In this document: positions 49,901 through 56,850 of the stretch, piece after piece
Layout of the letters: each line of letters begins with the position of its first letter
How positions within the stretch are numbered: position 1 is the first letter of the stretch
NCBI GenBank assembly: GCA_017643395.1
Contig: JAEPNP010000001.1
Coordinates: forward strand, 186,001-250,000
From: Rhodothermales bacterium
GTDB taxonomy: Bacteria > Bacteroidota > Rhodothermia > Rhodothermales > UBA10348
Direction of reading: 5' to 3'
Length of the DNA: 64,000 bases
Program-made: the position numbers and the translations under genes
The notes under the pieces: generated by a model
The model's input: only the letters and a program-made list of their open reading frames with translations
Database searches by the model: none
Told to the model about the DNA's origin: nothing

Positions 49901-51391
49901 CGTTCCAATGGATGTGAAGACGCCGGTGCTTGTGTTCAGCGTGCCGAAGTCGCCGCCGTCCACCGCGTAGAGAATCTCCGTTTCCGGCCAGTAGGCCGAG
50001 GCTTCGATGACGGTGGTGCCGGTCGCACCTACGCTCTGCTCGGTCGATCCGCTGCGCGTGGTGCGCAGGAGCGTGTCCCCGGAGTCAGCCACCACGTAGC
50101 AGACCTGCCCTCCGATGGCAGTCGGAGTCAGGCTTTCCGAATCGTCGTCATCCTCGTTGGTGGAGGCGTTGTTCGGGGTGGAGTCGAGGTCGTTGAAGTC
50201 GTGGCTCTTGACTTCGAAGCTCTGCGTGACGGGATCAAACGTATCGACGGTTACCACTATGGACAGCGTGGCCGTGCCCGAAGCGGTCAACGTGCCGACA
50301 TTCCATTCGCCGGTCCCGGAATTGTAGGTGCCCTGACTTGGAGTCGAGGACTTGTAGGTCAGCCCTGAGTCGAGCGTGGCATTGACAATGACGCTCGTCG
50401 CGTTGTTGCCCGACTGCTCGTCCAGCGTCAGCGTCAGGGTCATGTCCGAACCGACGGGCGGCGTCAACGAAGAGGCGGACGATGCGAGTGCCAGGTCCAC
50501 GTCGACGGCCGGCGCTGTCCACGGGCTCTCGTCGGGCTCGGCGAGCGGCGTCGCGCCAAGCAGCAACATGGCAAGGACCACTACACCCGCGGGCATGGCG
50601 GAAAGGTTGCGGTCCTGACGACCCCGGTCCCGTTCCCAGCTCATTCCCCATGAGAACAGCGCGATGAATGCGAACACTTCGACCGGAAGGCCGAACAGAA
50701 TGAACAGAATCGGCATGTAGAGTAATCCGCCGTAGTACAGGACCACCCCGTGCACGGCATACTTGAGGGGAATCATGAAGAAGAGGTAGCCCATGCACAC
50801 CACCGTGATGGTCGCTTTTTGCCACCACCGGTAGTCCAGGATCCAGTGCGTGACCGCCAGGATGAGTGGCACCACCCCGATGAGTGTCATGCCTGCGCCG
50901 GTGAGGCCGGTCAGGTAGTCGCCGGCCGTGTACGGAAACGGCCAGGGCTGAATGGCGAAGAAGGCGACGGCAGAGCCCTGGATGAGGGCCGCCGCGCGGA
51001 GGAAATAGTTGGTCGGTGCCATCTTGGCCGGCAGCAGGTAGCTCAGGATGACCAGACACAGACACACCGTCCCGGTCACGATCAGATGCGCACGGGAGGG
51101 CTCGAACGAAGGCAGATCCAGTTTGGGCAGTACCAGCGCCAGGCGATCGCCGATCACGTAGTGAAGCGCTGTCGTGCCGCTGGCCATGCCGAGCGGTTCA
51201 CGCACGACATCGAGGATCCATACCCAGACCGAGCCGGTGAAGGGCAGAGTGGCTACCCACACGAGCGTGACCAGCAGGCCCAGCAGAGCCATCGGCACAA
51301 TGTGCGCGCGGGACTCCGTGCGTCGGATGCCGCGGTGCCGGTGCAGATACGTGGTCGCCCTGCCCGGATACTTCTTGCGCAAGTTCCTCAT
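46901..51391 (-). CDS. Giant hybrid: polytopic membrane domain + DUF11/SdrB-like domains + type IX sorting domain
   Basis: 1496 aa from the ATG at 51391, which overlaps the YaiO-like stop (ATGA); the frame opens further upstream. Residues ~30-250 contain about seven hydrophobic helices (IVPMALLGLLVTLVWVATLP, HLIVTGTVCLCLVILSYLL, ITVVCMGYLFFMIPL). Residues 250-285 look like a second secretion signal (MSWERDRGRQDRN then MPAGVVVLAMLLLGATPLA). A DUF11-like domain follows (~295-425), a propeller-like region (~430-675), an SdrD B-like domain (ISGNVFLDMNENGTWEGG), a second DUF11 (~790-915), Gly-rich linker and two beta-rich domains. The end is a type A sorting domain (NYPNPFNPHTRIEFGLPEDG ... SGVYLYRL). 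Inner-membrane helices and a type IX export signal are hard to reconcile in one chain. Confidence 0.85.
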   Translation of the reverse strand: MRNLRKKYPGRATTYLHRHRGIRRTESRAHIVPMALLGLLVTLVWVATLPFTGSVWVWILDVVREPLGMASGTTALHYVIGDRLALVLPKLDLPSFEPSRAHLIVTGTVCLCLVILSYLLPAKMAPTNYFLRAAALIQGSAVAFFAIQPWPFPYTAGDYLTGLTGAGMTLIGVVPLILAVTHWILDYRWWQKATITVVCMGYLFFMIPLKYAVHGVVLYYGGLLYMPILFILFGLPVEVFAFIALFSWGMSWERDRGRQDRNLSAMPAGVVVLAMLLLGATPLAEPDESPWTAPAVDVDLALASSASSLTPPVGSDMTLTLTLDEQSGNNATSVIVNATLDSGLTYKSSTPSQGTYNSGTGEWNVGTLTASGTATLSIVVTVDTFDPVTQSFEVKSHDFNDLDSTPNNASTNEDDDDSESLTPTAIGGQVCYVVADSGDTLLRTTRSGSTEQSVGATGTTVIEASAYWPETEILYAVDGGDFGTLNTSTGVFTSIGTIGQGDGADGLQTLDDADGLAFDPLTGILWATERREGATNLDDLLFQINTTTGAFIPDAFGAGVDYLVIASTAVTGLPDIDDIAIDAYNGTLYGINNSSTADVLVTINKTDGSVTSVGALGQDDMEGLAFDAYGELYGSTGTSGGANRNSFFTVNKTTGVATHVRSLTTGTDHESVSCLVDGVNTISGNVFLDMNENGTWEGGTDSGTSGVTVRLYRDVNADGLVDGGDIQVATQDTDGSGNFSFVVASEGNFVMDIDTGDLPGDAVLTTDNVETASFSDFGNTDSANRFGYRRPIDLSLTVDVDQPSPNVSDNVTFTITLANAGPNTATNVQVTNTLPGTLTFVSATPSQGSFDAGTEIWTVGTVNVSGGATLDIVATVTTSDPATDSAEVTAADQTDVDSTPNNNQPTEDDQDDATVTPSGGSGGGGGGLESDGSLAGTLARVLFTRRLEASQTGGIDGLPKFQFDGAGKSGLSNPTLRAVVPLTGPDGSEPFESSPEDILPVTNAADVVAADYLRMRDGRRLGAVFATLTLSGELYEHTKVVCDRLRGAHLTSVAAIQAAGQPFLLSRLVHEDGAVDHAVTYVAYRTGSGWTVDSRFRLDEHDVPADAEDVINVQVWSVSPSYTRMMVEASLARLAEMGPITFLNTEANPPQAPELYIRTGNYSSGVLELELYNPKARGRIHLTGGTIQRTELGDRQAFQESVSVPRPDENGISRVSIPVGPLFDASFFVETDAGDRDVVYLADGAWSYTYDGEGGSDVNDFRVEADQGAAKDGVHRIERSVNMTGSVRTWAVLFRYLRANGRAMDLSDYRYVEFTASGAGQLRVLFEKESVRTSDHHGTVVKLERQPQTYRLWFDELRRPDGTGSLDPSDLLLISFYVIGEQGRSTPFELNVGELRFGGAEGDPLAVTPDSYELKQNYPNPFNPHTRIEFGLPEDGPVRLEVFDMLGRSVGLLANGFMTAGRHDVPFDASRLASGVYLYRLQAANRTLVRHMTVLR

Positions 51392-52194
51392 CGGCGCCCC
51401 GCGGCGTTGAATCCAAAGAAGAGCGATACCTCCACCCCGGTCCGGGTGTAGTACGGGTTGTTGTACCAGGAGCCCGATACCTGAAGCCCGGAGGTCCGCG
51501 TCAACCACTGCCGCCAGGCCACGCGCCCCATGCGGCTGTCAAAGTTTGTGTAGATCACCAGCGGATCGATGATCTGATAGGCCTCAGAGCCCATCGCCGC
51601 ATGCAGTAGCAGCGTTGCCTTTCCGTGCCGGCCAATCGTAAGCGCGGCGTCGTGATAGCGTGACGTGGCCTCGCCCGGATTGCTTAGCTGAAACCGCACG
51701 CCGCCCTGCGCAATCAGCCATCGACTGAAGTAGACCTGCGCTTCCACGATAGCCGCCATGTCCTGATGCCCGTCGCGTACTTCCCGGAAGAAGCCGCTGA
51801 CAAGCAGCACCACCTTGCGACGCGGAGGCAGCTTGCGGCCGATGGTCACGTCCGCGCGATACTTCGGATTGTAGAACCCGCCGTTTGAGGTGCGTGCCGC
51901 CACCCGGGTGATCCACGCTCCCAGATTGGCCGTGTGCTGCAGTTTGTAGGCAAAGCTCGGCTCTCCGAAGCGATGCTCGGCCACGGCCTCGCCGTTCCAG
52001 ATCATCTTCGGGCCACGTACAAACTCCGTGCGCACCACGGCCCCGCGCCACGGGCTGATGCCCGCGTCAAAGCTGTAGTTCAGCCCACCGATTTCCACCC
52101 GATCGCGGGGCGGGGCGGTTTGCTGCAGTCCCTGCGCGTGCGCGGTCGTGGCGGCGCAGGTAATGATCGAGGCCAGAAACAGATGTCGGAGCAT
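51388..52194 (-). CDS. YaiO-family outer-membrane beta-barrel protein
   Basis: 268 aa from the ATG at 52194, which gives signal peptide MLRHLFLASIITCAATTAHAQ; a GTG at 52239 is also open. The rest is alternating amphipathic strands with aromatic ends (GLNYSFDAGISPWRGAVVRTEF, RWLIAQGGVRFQLSNPG, LQVSGSWYNNPYYTRTGVEVSLFFGF), fitting a small barrel of the YaiO type. In E. coli yaiO sits by the glycosyltransferase gene yaiP, and here too a GT2 enzyme is close by. It may form the outer-membrane exit or docking site for the glycan or for the coupled giant protein. Confidence 0.7.
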   Translation of the reverse strand: MLRHLFLASIITCAATTAHAQGLQQTAPPRDRVEIGGLNYSFDAGISPWRGAVVRTEFVRGPKMIWNGEAVAEHRFGEPSFAYKLQHTANLGAWITRVAARTSNGGFYNPKYRADVTIGRKLPPRRKVVLLVSGFFREVRDGHQDMAAIVEAQVYFSRWLIAQGGVRFQLSNPGEATSRYHDAALTIGRHGKATLLLHAAMGSEAYQIIDPLVIYTNFDSRMGRVAWRQWLTRTSGLQVSGSWYNNPYYTRTGVEVSLFFGFNAAGRR

Positions 52195-52290
52195 GGGCAC
52201 ACCGGCTTTGCCGCCGGCGCATGGCTGTGGTTCCTCCACGCGAGTGGCAAGCAGTGTGCCGTGCTCCTTTTCGGGCTTTTTGGCGTTTCA

Positions 52291-52329
52291 GGAGGGACTC
52301 CCTCCCTGCCCGACGGGCAAAACTTGCCC
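52291..52329 (-). promoter_or_regulatory. Stacked alternative hairpins in the wecB-yaiO gap
   Basis: The ~195-bp gap contains a perfect GGAGGGA/TCCCTCC palindrome (52291-52305). Next to it are two mutually exclusive stems sharing the centre GGGCA: TGCCC (52307-52311) with GGGCA (52315-52319), or GGGCAA (52315-52320) with TTGCCC (52324-52329). Shared-arm hairpins upstream of a gene suggest attenuation. I recognise no known riboswitch class. Confidence 0.35.
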
Positions 52330-52390
52330 TGACCCCTACCCCGTCTGCTTTTGTGTCGGCCGCCAGAGCCGGCCTCTCCGCCCCTTCTGA

Positions 52391-53575
52391 TCAGGCGGCG
52401 CGAATGACTCGCTGGGAGCCCGCCAGATCCTGGACCAGCACACGGGCGATGGCCTGTCCGGCATGCCCATCGCCGTAGGGATTCCTCACCGTGCGCATGC
52501 GGCTGTGCACGATAGGCTTCTCGAGCAGCGTCTCTACCCAGCGCCGGATCTTGCCGGGATCAGTGGCCACGAGGGCGCCGCCGCCGGCCTCGATGAGCTC
52601 CGGACGTTCGGTCGTCTTGCGCGTGACAAGCACGGGCACACGCAGTGCCGCGGCCTCCTCCTGGATGCCGCCGGAGTCCGTAATGGTCAGCCAGGCATTC
52701 CGCAGCGTCCACAGCATCTGCGGGTAGTTGAGCGGCCCCGTCAGCAGGACCCGCTCGTGCACATCGGGCGCAAGGTCTTTCATGACCCCGATCACCGTCT
52801 TGCGCACAACCGGATTCGCATGCACCGGCCACACGACGCGCAACTCGGGATGTGTCTCTGCCAATTCACGCACCGTGTGCGCGATACGAGCCAGGGGCGC
52901 CCCCCAGTTCTCGCGGCGATGGGCCGTGACGAGCACAATCTTGGAGCCTTCCGAGGCCTTTACGAACGGCGCCACGTCGCAGCCCTCGACTGCACCCCCG
53001 CCGGCGTAGTGCGAGATGGCGTAGTCCATGCCGAGTCGGGTCGCATCTACAATGGTATTGCCCACCATGTCGATGCCGTCTCGGGCAATGCCTTCCTCGG
53101 TGAGATTGTCCACCGCGCGCTCGGTCGGTGCGAAATGCCACCGCGCTATCTGTGCGAGCAGCACCCGGTTTTGCTCCTCGGGAAACGGATCGCTCATGTC
53201 GTGCGAGCGCAGGCCGGCCTCCACGTGGCCCACAGGGATCTGCGCGTACGATGCCGCCAGTCCCGCCATGAGCGCCGAGGAGGTATCGCCGTGGACCAGA
53301 ACGGCCTCAGCATCTTCGGAAGCGATGACCGCATCGACCCCGTCCATGAGTCTGCCACCCAGGTAACCCAGCGTTGACCGTTCACGCTTTAGCGTGATCA
53401 CGTGGGCCGGATCCATCTCGAAGAACTCGTAGACCGGCCATGCCATTTCCTCGTGCTGGCCCGTGTGCACCACGACGGGTGTCAGGGGACTGCCCTGGAG
53501 GGCATGGTAGACCGGAGCCATCTTGATGATCTCCGGACGCGTACCCATGCACAGCAGGATGCGCTTCTGGCTCAT
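52391..53575 (-). CDS. wecB: UDP-N-acetylglucosamine 2-epimerase (non-hydrolysing)
   Basis: 394 aa. It interconverts UDP-GlcNAc and UDP-ManNAc. The start ILLCMGTRPEIIKMAPV is diagnostic. VVHTGQHEEM, VHGDTSSALMAGLAA, GHVEAGLRSHDMSDPFPEEQNR, TAHRRENWG, PVHANPVV and ITDSGGIQEEA follow in the normal WecB order and include the catalytic Asp, Glu and His positions. The position between a GT2 synthase and an outer-membrane barrel suggests that ManNAc is part of a surface glycan. A small palindrome (AAGGCCA/TGGCCTT, 53644-53660) lies just upstream of its start. Confidence 0.95.
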   Translation of the reverse strand: MSQKRILLCMGTRPEIIKMAPVYHALQGSPLTPVVVHTGQHEEMAWPVYEFFEMDPAHVITLKRERSTLGYLGGRLMDGVDAVIASEDAEAVLVHGDTSSALMAGLAASYAQIPVGHVEAGLRSHDMSDPFPEEQNRVLLAQIARWHFAPTERAVDNLTEEGIARDGIDMVGNTIVDATRLGMDYAISHYAGGGAVEGCDVAPFVKASEGSKIVLVTAHRRENWGAPLARIAHTVRELAETHPELRVVWPVHANPVVRKTVIGVMKDLAPDVHERVLLTGPLNYPQMLWTLRNAWLTITDSGGIQEEAAALRVPVLVTRKTTERPELIEAGGGALVATDPGKIRRWVETLLEKPIVHSRMRTVRNPYGDGHAGQAIARVLVQDLAGSQRVIRAA

Positions 53576-53685
53576 GTGGAAAGAGGGGTGCGTCTTGTGG
53601 CGGTTCGCAACAAGAGCGGTATCGACCTCTTTCCGGCGCCCTCAAGGCCAATTTGGCCTTTATTCTGGCTCCGTCGACGTGGAAG

Positions 53686-54798
53686 TCAGGCGGCCATGCG
53701 GGAAACCGTGCGTAGCGCCACGCGGCCGGCCTCGACGGCCATCACAACTCCGTGGACGCGCGCTCCCTGCTCCATCAGTACCGTGTTTCCTGTGGCTGTC
53801 GATGGCGTCTCCGGTGTGCCGACCTCGGCACCCCATCGCACGGTCAACTGACCCTCCGAACCTGCGATGCCCGTGACTCGGGAGCCGGCTCGCAATTCGA
53901 GTGACGTGTTCGAGAACACCTCTCCTTCGACCGAGGCGCCGACCTCAAGCAGAATCGAGCCTTCGGCCTTGATGGAGCCCTCGACGCGGGCTCCGCGCCC
54001 AAGGCGGAGGTTGCCGAGTACAATGAGGTCTCCCCTCCAGACATGTTCGGGGGGAATTGTCAGGTTTCCGTCCACCTGATGCGCCTTGCCGTGTCTGGCA
54101 GCGCGTCCGTTGAGGCGGAAGAGCGGCGGAAGGTCCAGCGTGCGGTGCAGAGAGGGTACCTGCCCCTCCGGCCAATGCCACTCGTCTCCGAAGCGGATTT
54201 CCAGACTGGCGAGCCGCTCAAACTGGCAACCGGGCCACACCTGCAGCATGCGGTGGGCGGCGACGGAGCCGTTAAGTTCGCAGCCGGCCAATGCACGAAG
54301 CGTGCGGCGGGCGTGGATCCAGTCCCCGATCACGGTTTCGTCACCCAGAAATGCGTCTCCATCCACGAACAGTTTTTGGATCAGGCTGCCCTGGCCGGAC
54401 TCGAAGGCCCCGGAGATGTAGGTCTGCCGCAGCAGTCCGGCGCCGGCCGGCCATTGGGTGAGCGTGTTGCGCACCACCACCAGCGGCAGTACGCCGTTCT
54501 GGAAGTCGGGGGTGTCGGTGGAATGCGGGCCGATGACCTCGTAGAACTTTCGAAGCGCTTCGACGCCTCCGCCCGGCCGGCCCCCTGCGGCGAGGTAGTT
54601 GGAGACCGCTTCCTGCACATGCGTGGCGACCTCCTGTCCAAAGTTCTCGGCGACCAGGTGATGGTCGTCCGCGTAGGTGTCGGAAATGGTCAGGGGCAGC
54701 TTGTCCCGCCCTGTGCGCCATTCCGTGAGCGCCGGCCAGGCCGGGAGCAACAGGACAAGCGCTGCGGCAACGATCAGTATGACCACACCGATCGTCAT
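53686..54798 (-). CDS. Membrane-anchored polymer-forming (bactofilin-like) protein
   Basis: 370 aa. An N-terminal anchor (MTIGVVILIVAAALVLLLPAWPAL) is followed by an alpha/beta region (~30-230) with no recognised family. Then comes a right-handed beta-helix stretch of ~100 residues: GDLIVLGNLRLGRGARVEGSIKAEGSILLEVGASVEGEVFSNTSLELRAGSRVTG. Its regular G-x-[IVL] turns are those of bactofilins (DUF583). Bactofilins self-assemble into filaments that localise envelope enzymes. The ATG overlaps the GT2 stop (ATGA). It may position or cap the synthase; that is inference. Confidence 0.75.
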   Translation of the reverse strand: MTIGVVILIVAAALVLLLPAWPALTEWRTGRDKLPLTISDTYADDHHLVAENFGQEVATHVQEAVSNYLAAGGRPGGGVEALRKFYEVIGPHSTDTPDFQNGVLPLVVVRNTLTQWPAGAGLLRQTYISGAFESGQGSLIQKLFVDGDAFLGDETVIGDWIHARRTLRALAGCELNGSVAAHRMLQVWPGCQFERLASLEIRFGDEWHWPEGQVPSLHRTLDLPPLFRLNGRAARHGKAHQVDGNLTIPPEHVWRGDLIVLGNLRLGRGARVEGSIKAEGSILLEVGASVEGEVFSNTSLELRAGSRVTGIAGSEGQLTVRWGAEVGTPETPSTATGNTVLMEQGARVHGVVMAVEAGRVALRTVSRMAA

Positions 54799-56837
54799 GA
54801 CTGTTTCTTCGGGGAGGATGGGATGCGGTGGCCCACGGTGGGCGCCCTGCTGGCCACACGATCGGGTGCGGACGGTGGCCGACGGTCTCGTTTTCGGAGT
54901 TCGTCAGCCGGTCTCGGGCCGGATTGTGGGGGCTTCGGGGAAGGTTGTTGCGGGGCCGGGGCGGCTTGCTGCGGGGCCGGGGCGGCCTGCTGCTGCGGGG
55001 CCGGGGCGGCCTGCGGCGGGGCCGGGGCGGCCTGTTGCGGGGCCGGGGTCGACCGCTGAATCGGTGCCCATGCGGGCGGACGCGGTGCCGCTTCACGATT
55101 TGCGGCTCGATCCGGAGCAGGGGCGGGAGCAACCGCCGCAGGCCGCATCGGGCGCTGCGCGGGCGGTGCCATCGGCGCCGGTGCCATCGGCGCCGGGGCC
55201 GGAACCGGTTGCGGAACAGCCGGAATGGCATCCGCGCTGCGAATCGTCTCCTCTGCGCTAGCCGGCGTGCGGTACCTCTCCGTCTTGTCCCAGACCACCT
55301 CTTTGCGGCGACGCGGCCAGAGTTGGGTCATGACGGCCCGCGAGGTGGAGACCAGGCTGACCAGAAAACCGCCGAGGACCAGCGGGAGAATGCGAATGCG
55401 ACGCTCGGTTCCGTCCAGATGCGCGGCCGCGCCGATCTCAAAAAAGGCCGCGAAGTTGCCGATGGTGTTGTAGGCGGCCACCGAGAAAATGGCCACGGCC
55501 CCCAGGAACGGGTTCGCACCGAGATAGAAGGCCAGGATGGCCAGGAACCAGCCGATCAGCAGGATCGGCGACATCAAATAGGTGCCCAACAGAAGGGCGC
55601 CGTCCAGCCGTTCTCGAAACGTCAGCCGCGGTCTGGACCATAGTCCCGGCATGTAGCGCACGGCGGCGTCGGTGTGCCCGCGAGCCCATCGCATGATCTG
55701 CCGAATGCGGACGGGCCAGGTCTCCGGGACCTCCTCGTAGCACTCGTAACGATTCGAATAGGCGATCTTCCATCCGCCCAGGACCAGACGGAACGTGATA
55801 TCGGTGTCCTCAGCGAGTGAGTCCTCGCGCCAGCCGCCGACGGCTTTCAGCGCGGAAACGCGCACGCCGCCGACCGTACCGCCATATTGGGCGATCACCT
55901 TCAGATTCATGCGCGCCTGCTGGTCCACCTGATACCCACCGCAGCGCTCCAGATCGAGCAGCCGCGTGAGCAGATTCCGAGGCGTGTTCACGGGTACCAC
56001 GCGGCCCATGACGGCACCGACCTGCGGGTCCAGGAATGGTGCGGCCAGGCGCTTGATCAGGTCTCGGCCGGGCAGATAGTCGGCGTCAAATACGAGAATG
56101 ACGTCATCGGTCACGTCCGCGATCGCATCCTGCAGCGCGGCCGCCTTGCCCGGTGTACCACCCTCCCTGTGTAAGGGGAAGATGCGAGTTGCGTGGTTCG
56201 CCGCGTACCGGTCGATGATGTCCCGCGTCCCGTCGGTGGAGCGGTCGTTCACCGGCACAATGCGCATGCGATCAGCCGGGTAGTCCGCTGCGAGCAGTGC
56301 CTCCAGGATGGACGCGACCACGCGCTCCTCATTGTGGCAGGGGATCAGGACGGTCAGACTGGGCCAGTTGGCGACGTCAATCGGCAGGTAGGTATGCCGC
56401 TGCCTGCCATAAAGCCGGTTGTATGTAAAGGTGTAGTGCCGAACGCCGTACACGCAGATCAGCGCAACGATCGAGTACAGTACCCAGAGCACAGCCTTGA
56501 TCCAGGCTGCGCGGTCGCGATCCCAGGTCGTGCCATACCAATGCGGAGGCAAGTGACCCACCTCGACCCCGTCTGGCAGCGGAATCGGTGATTCAAGTTT
56601 CGCCAGCTGGGCATCATTTGCCGAGCCCGTAGCCGTTTTTGCCGTCGTTTCCACTGCGACGGCGCTGTCCAGAACCAGAGTGCCGGCGTCCTCGCCGTAG
56701 CGCGCACAGCCGCTCACTACGCTCAAAAGCAGCAGAAGCGTACAGAAACGCAGGATTCCAGATGTGGAAACCCGCCGAGATCGGCCTTGGGAAGCGACGT
56801 TGATCGGCATGAAGCAGATGGTGTGAGCCACCTGCAT
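54795..56837 (-). CDS. Processive GT2 glycosyltransferase with lipobox N-terminus and Pro/Ala/Gln tail
   Basis: 680 aa. The catalytic domain (~155-400) has VLIPCHNEERVV, VNDRSTDGT (Asp198), FDADY (Asp251/Asp253), AEDTD (344-346) and QIMRW (380-384): the D, DxD, TED-type and QxxRW motifs of cellulose/chitin/poly-GlcNAc synthases. One helix precedes it (~113-132) and about four follow (~410-520). Unusually, the N-terminus (FCTLLLLLSVVSGC) is a lipoprotein signal with Cys44. The last ~130 residues are Pro/Ala/Gln repeats ending in a basic stretch. GGAAGG sits just before the ATG at 56837; an ATG at 56810 is possible. Coupled to the bactofilin-like gene by ATGA. The donor sugar is unknown; UDP-GlcNAc or UDP-ManNAc fits wecB. 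Confidence 0.88.
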   Translation of the reverse strand: MQVAHTICFMPINVASQGRSRRVSTSGILRFCTLLLLLSVVSGCARYGEDAGTLVLDSAVAVETTAKTATGSANDAQLAKLESPIPLPDGVEVGHLPPHWYGTTWDRDRAAWIKAVLWVLYSIVALICVYGVRHYTFTYNRLYGRQRHTYLPIDVANWPSLTVLIPCHNEERVVASILEALLAADYPADRMRIVPVNDRSTDGTRDIIDRYAANHATRIFPLHREGGTPGKAAALQDAIADVTDDVILVFDADYLPGRDLIKRLAAPFLDPQVGAVMGRVVPVNTPRNLLTRLLDLERCGGYQVDQQARMNLKVIAQYGGTVGGVRVSALKAVGGWREDSLAEDTDITFRLVLGGWKIAYSNRYECYEEVPETWPVRIRQIMRWARGHTDAAVRYMPGLWSRPRLTFRERLDGALLLGTYLMSPILLIGWFLAILAFYLGANPFLGAVAIFSVAAYNTIGNFAAFFEIGAAAHLDGTERRIRILPLVLGGFLVSLVSTSRAVMTQLWPRRRKEVVWDKTERYRTPASAEETIRSADAIPAVPQPVPAPAPMAPAPMAPPAQRPMRPAAVAPAPAPDRAANREAAPRPPAWAPIQRSTPAPQQAAPAPPQAAPAPQQQAAPAPQQAAPAPQQPSPKPPQSGPRPADELRKRDRRPPSAPDRVASRAPTVGHRIPSSPKKQS

Positions 56838-56850
56838 GCACCTTCCGTGC

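Noticed and set aside
51392-51508. Upstream extension of the giant protein
   Set aside because: The 39 extra residues overlap the YaiO-like gene; the ATGA at 51391 is the natural coupled start.
52291-52329. Cyclic-di-GMP or another known riboswitch upstream of the yaiO-like gene
   Set aside because: The conserved GEMM core and other known aptamer signatures are not present; only simple hairpins are seen.
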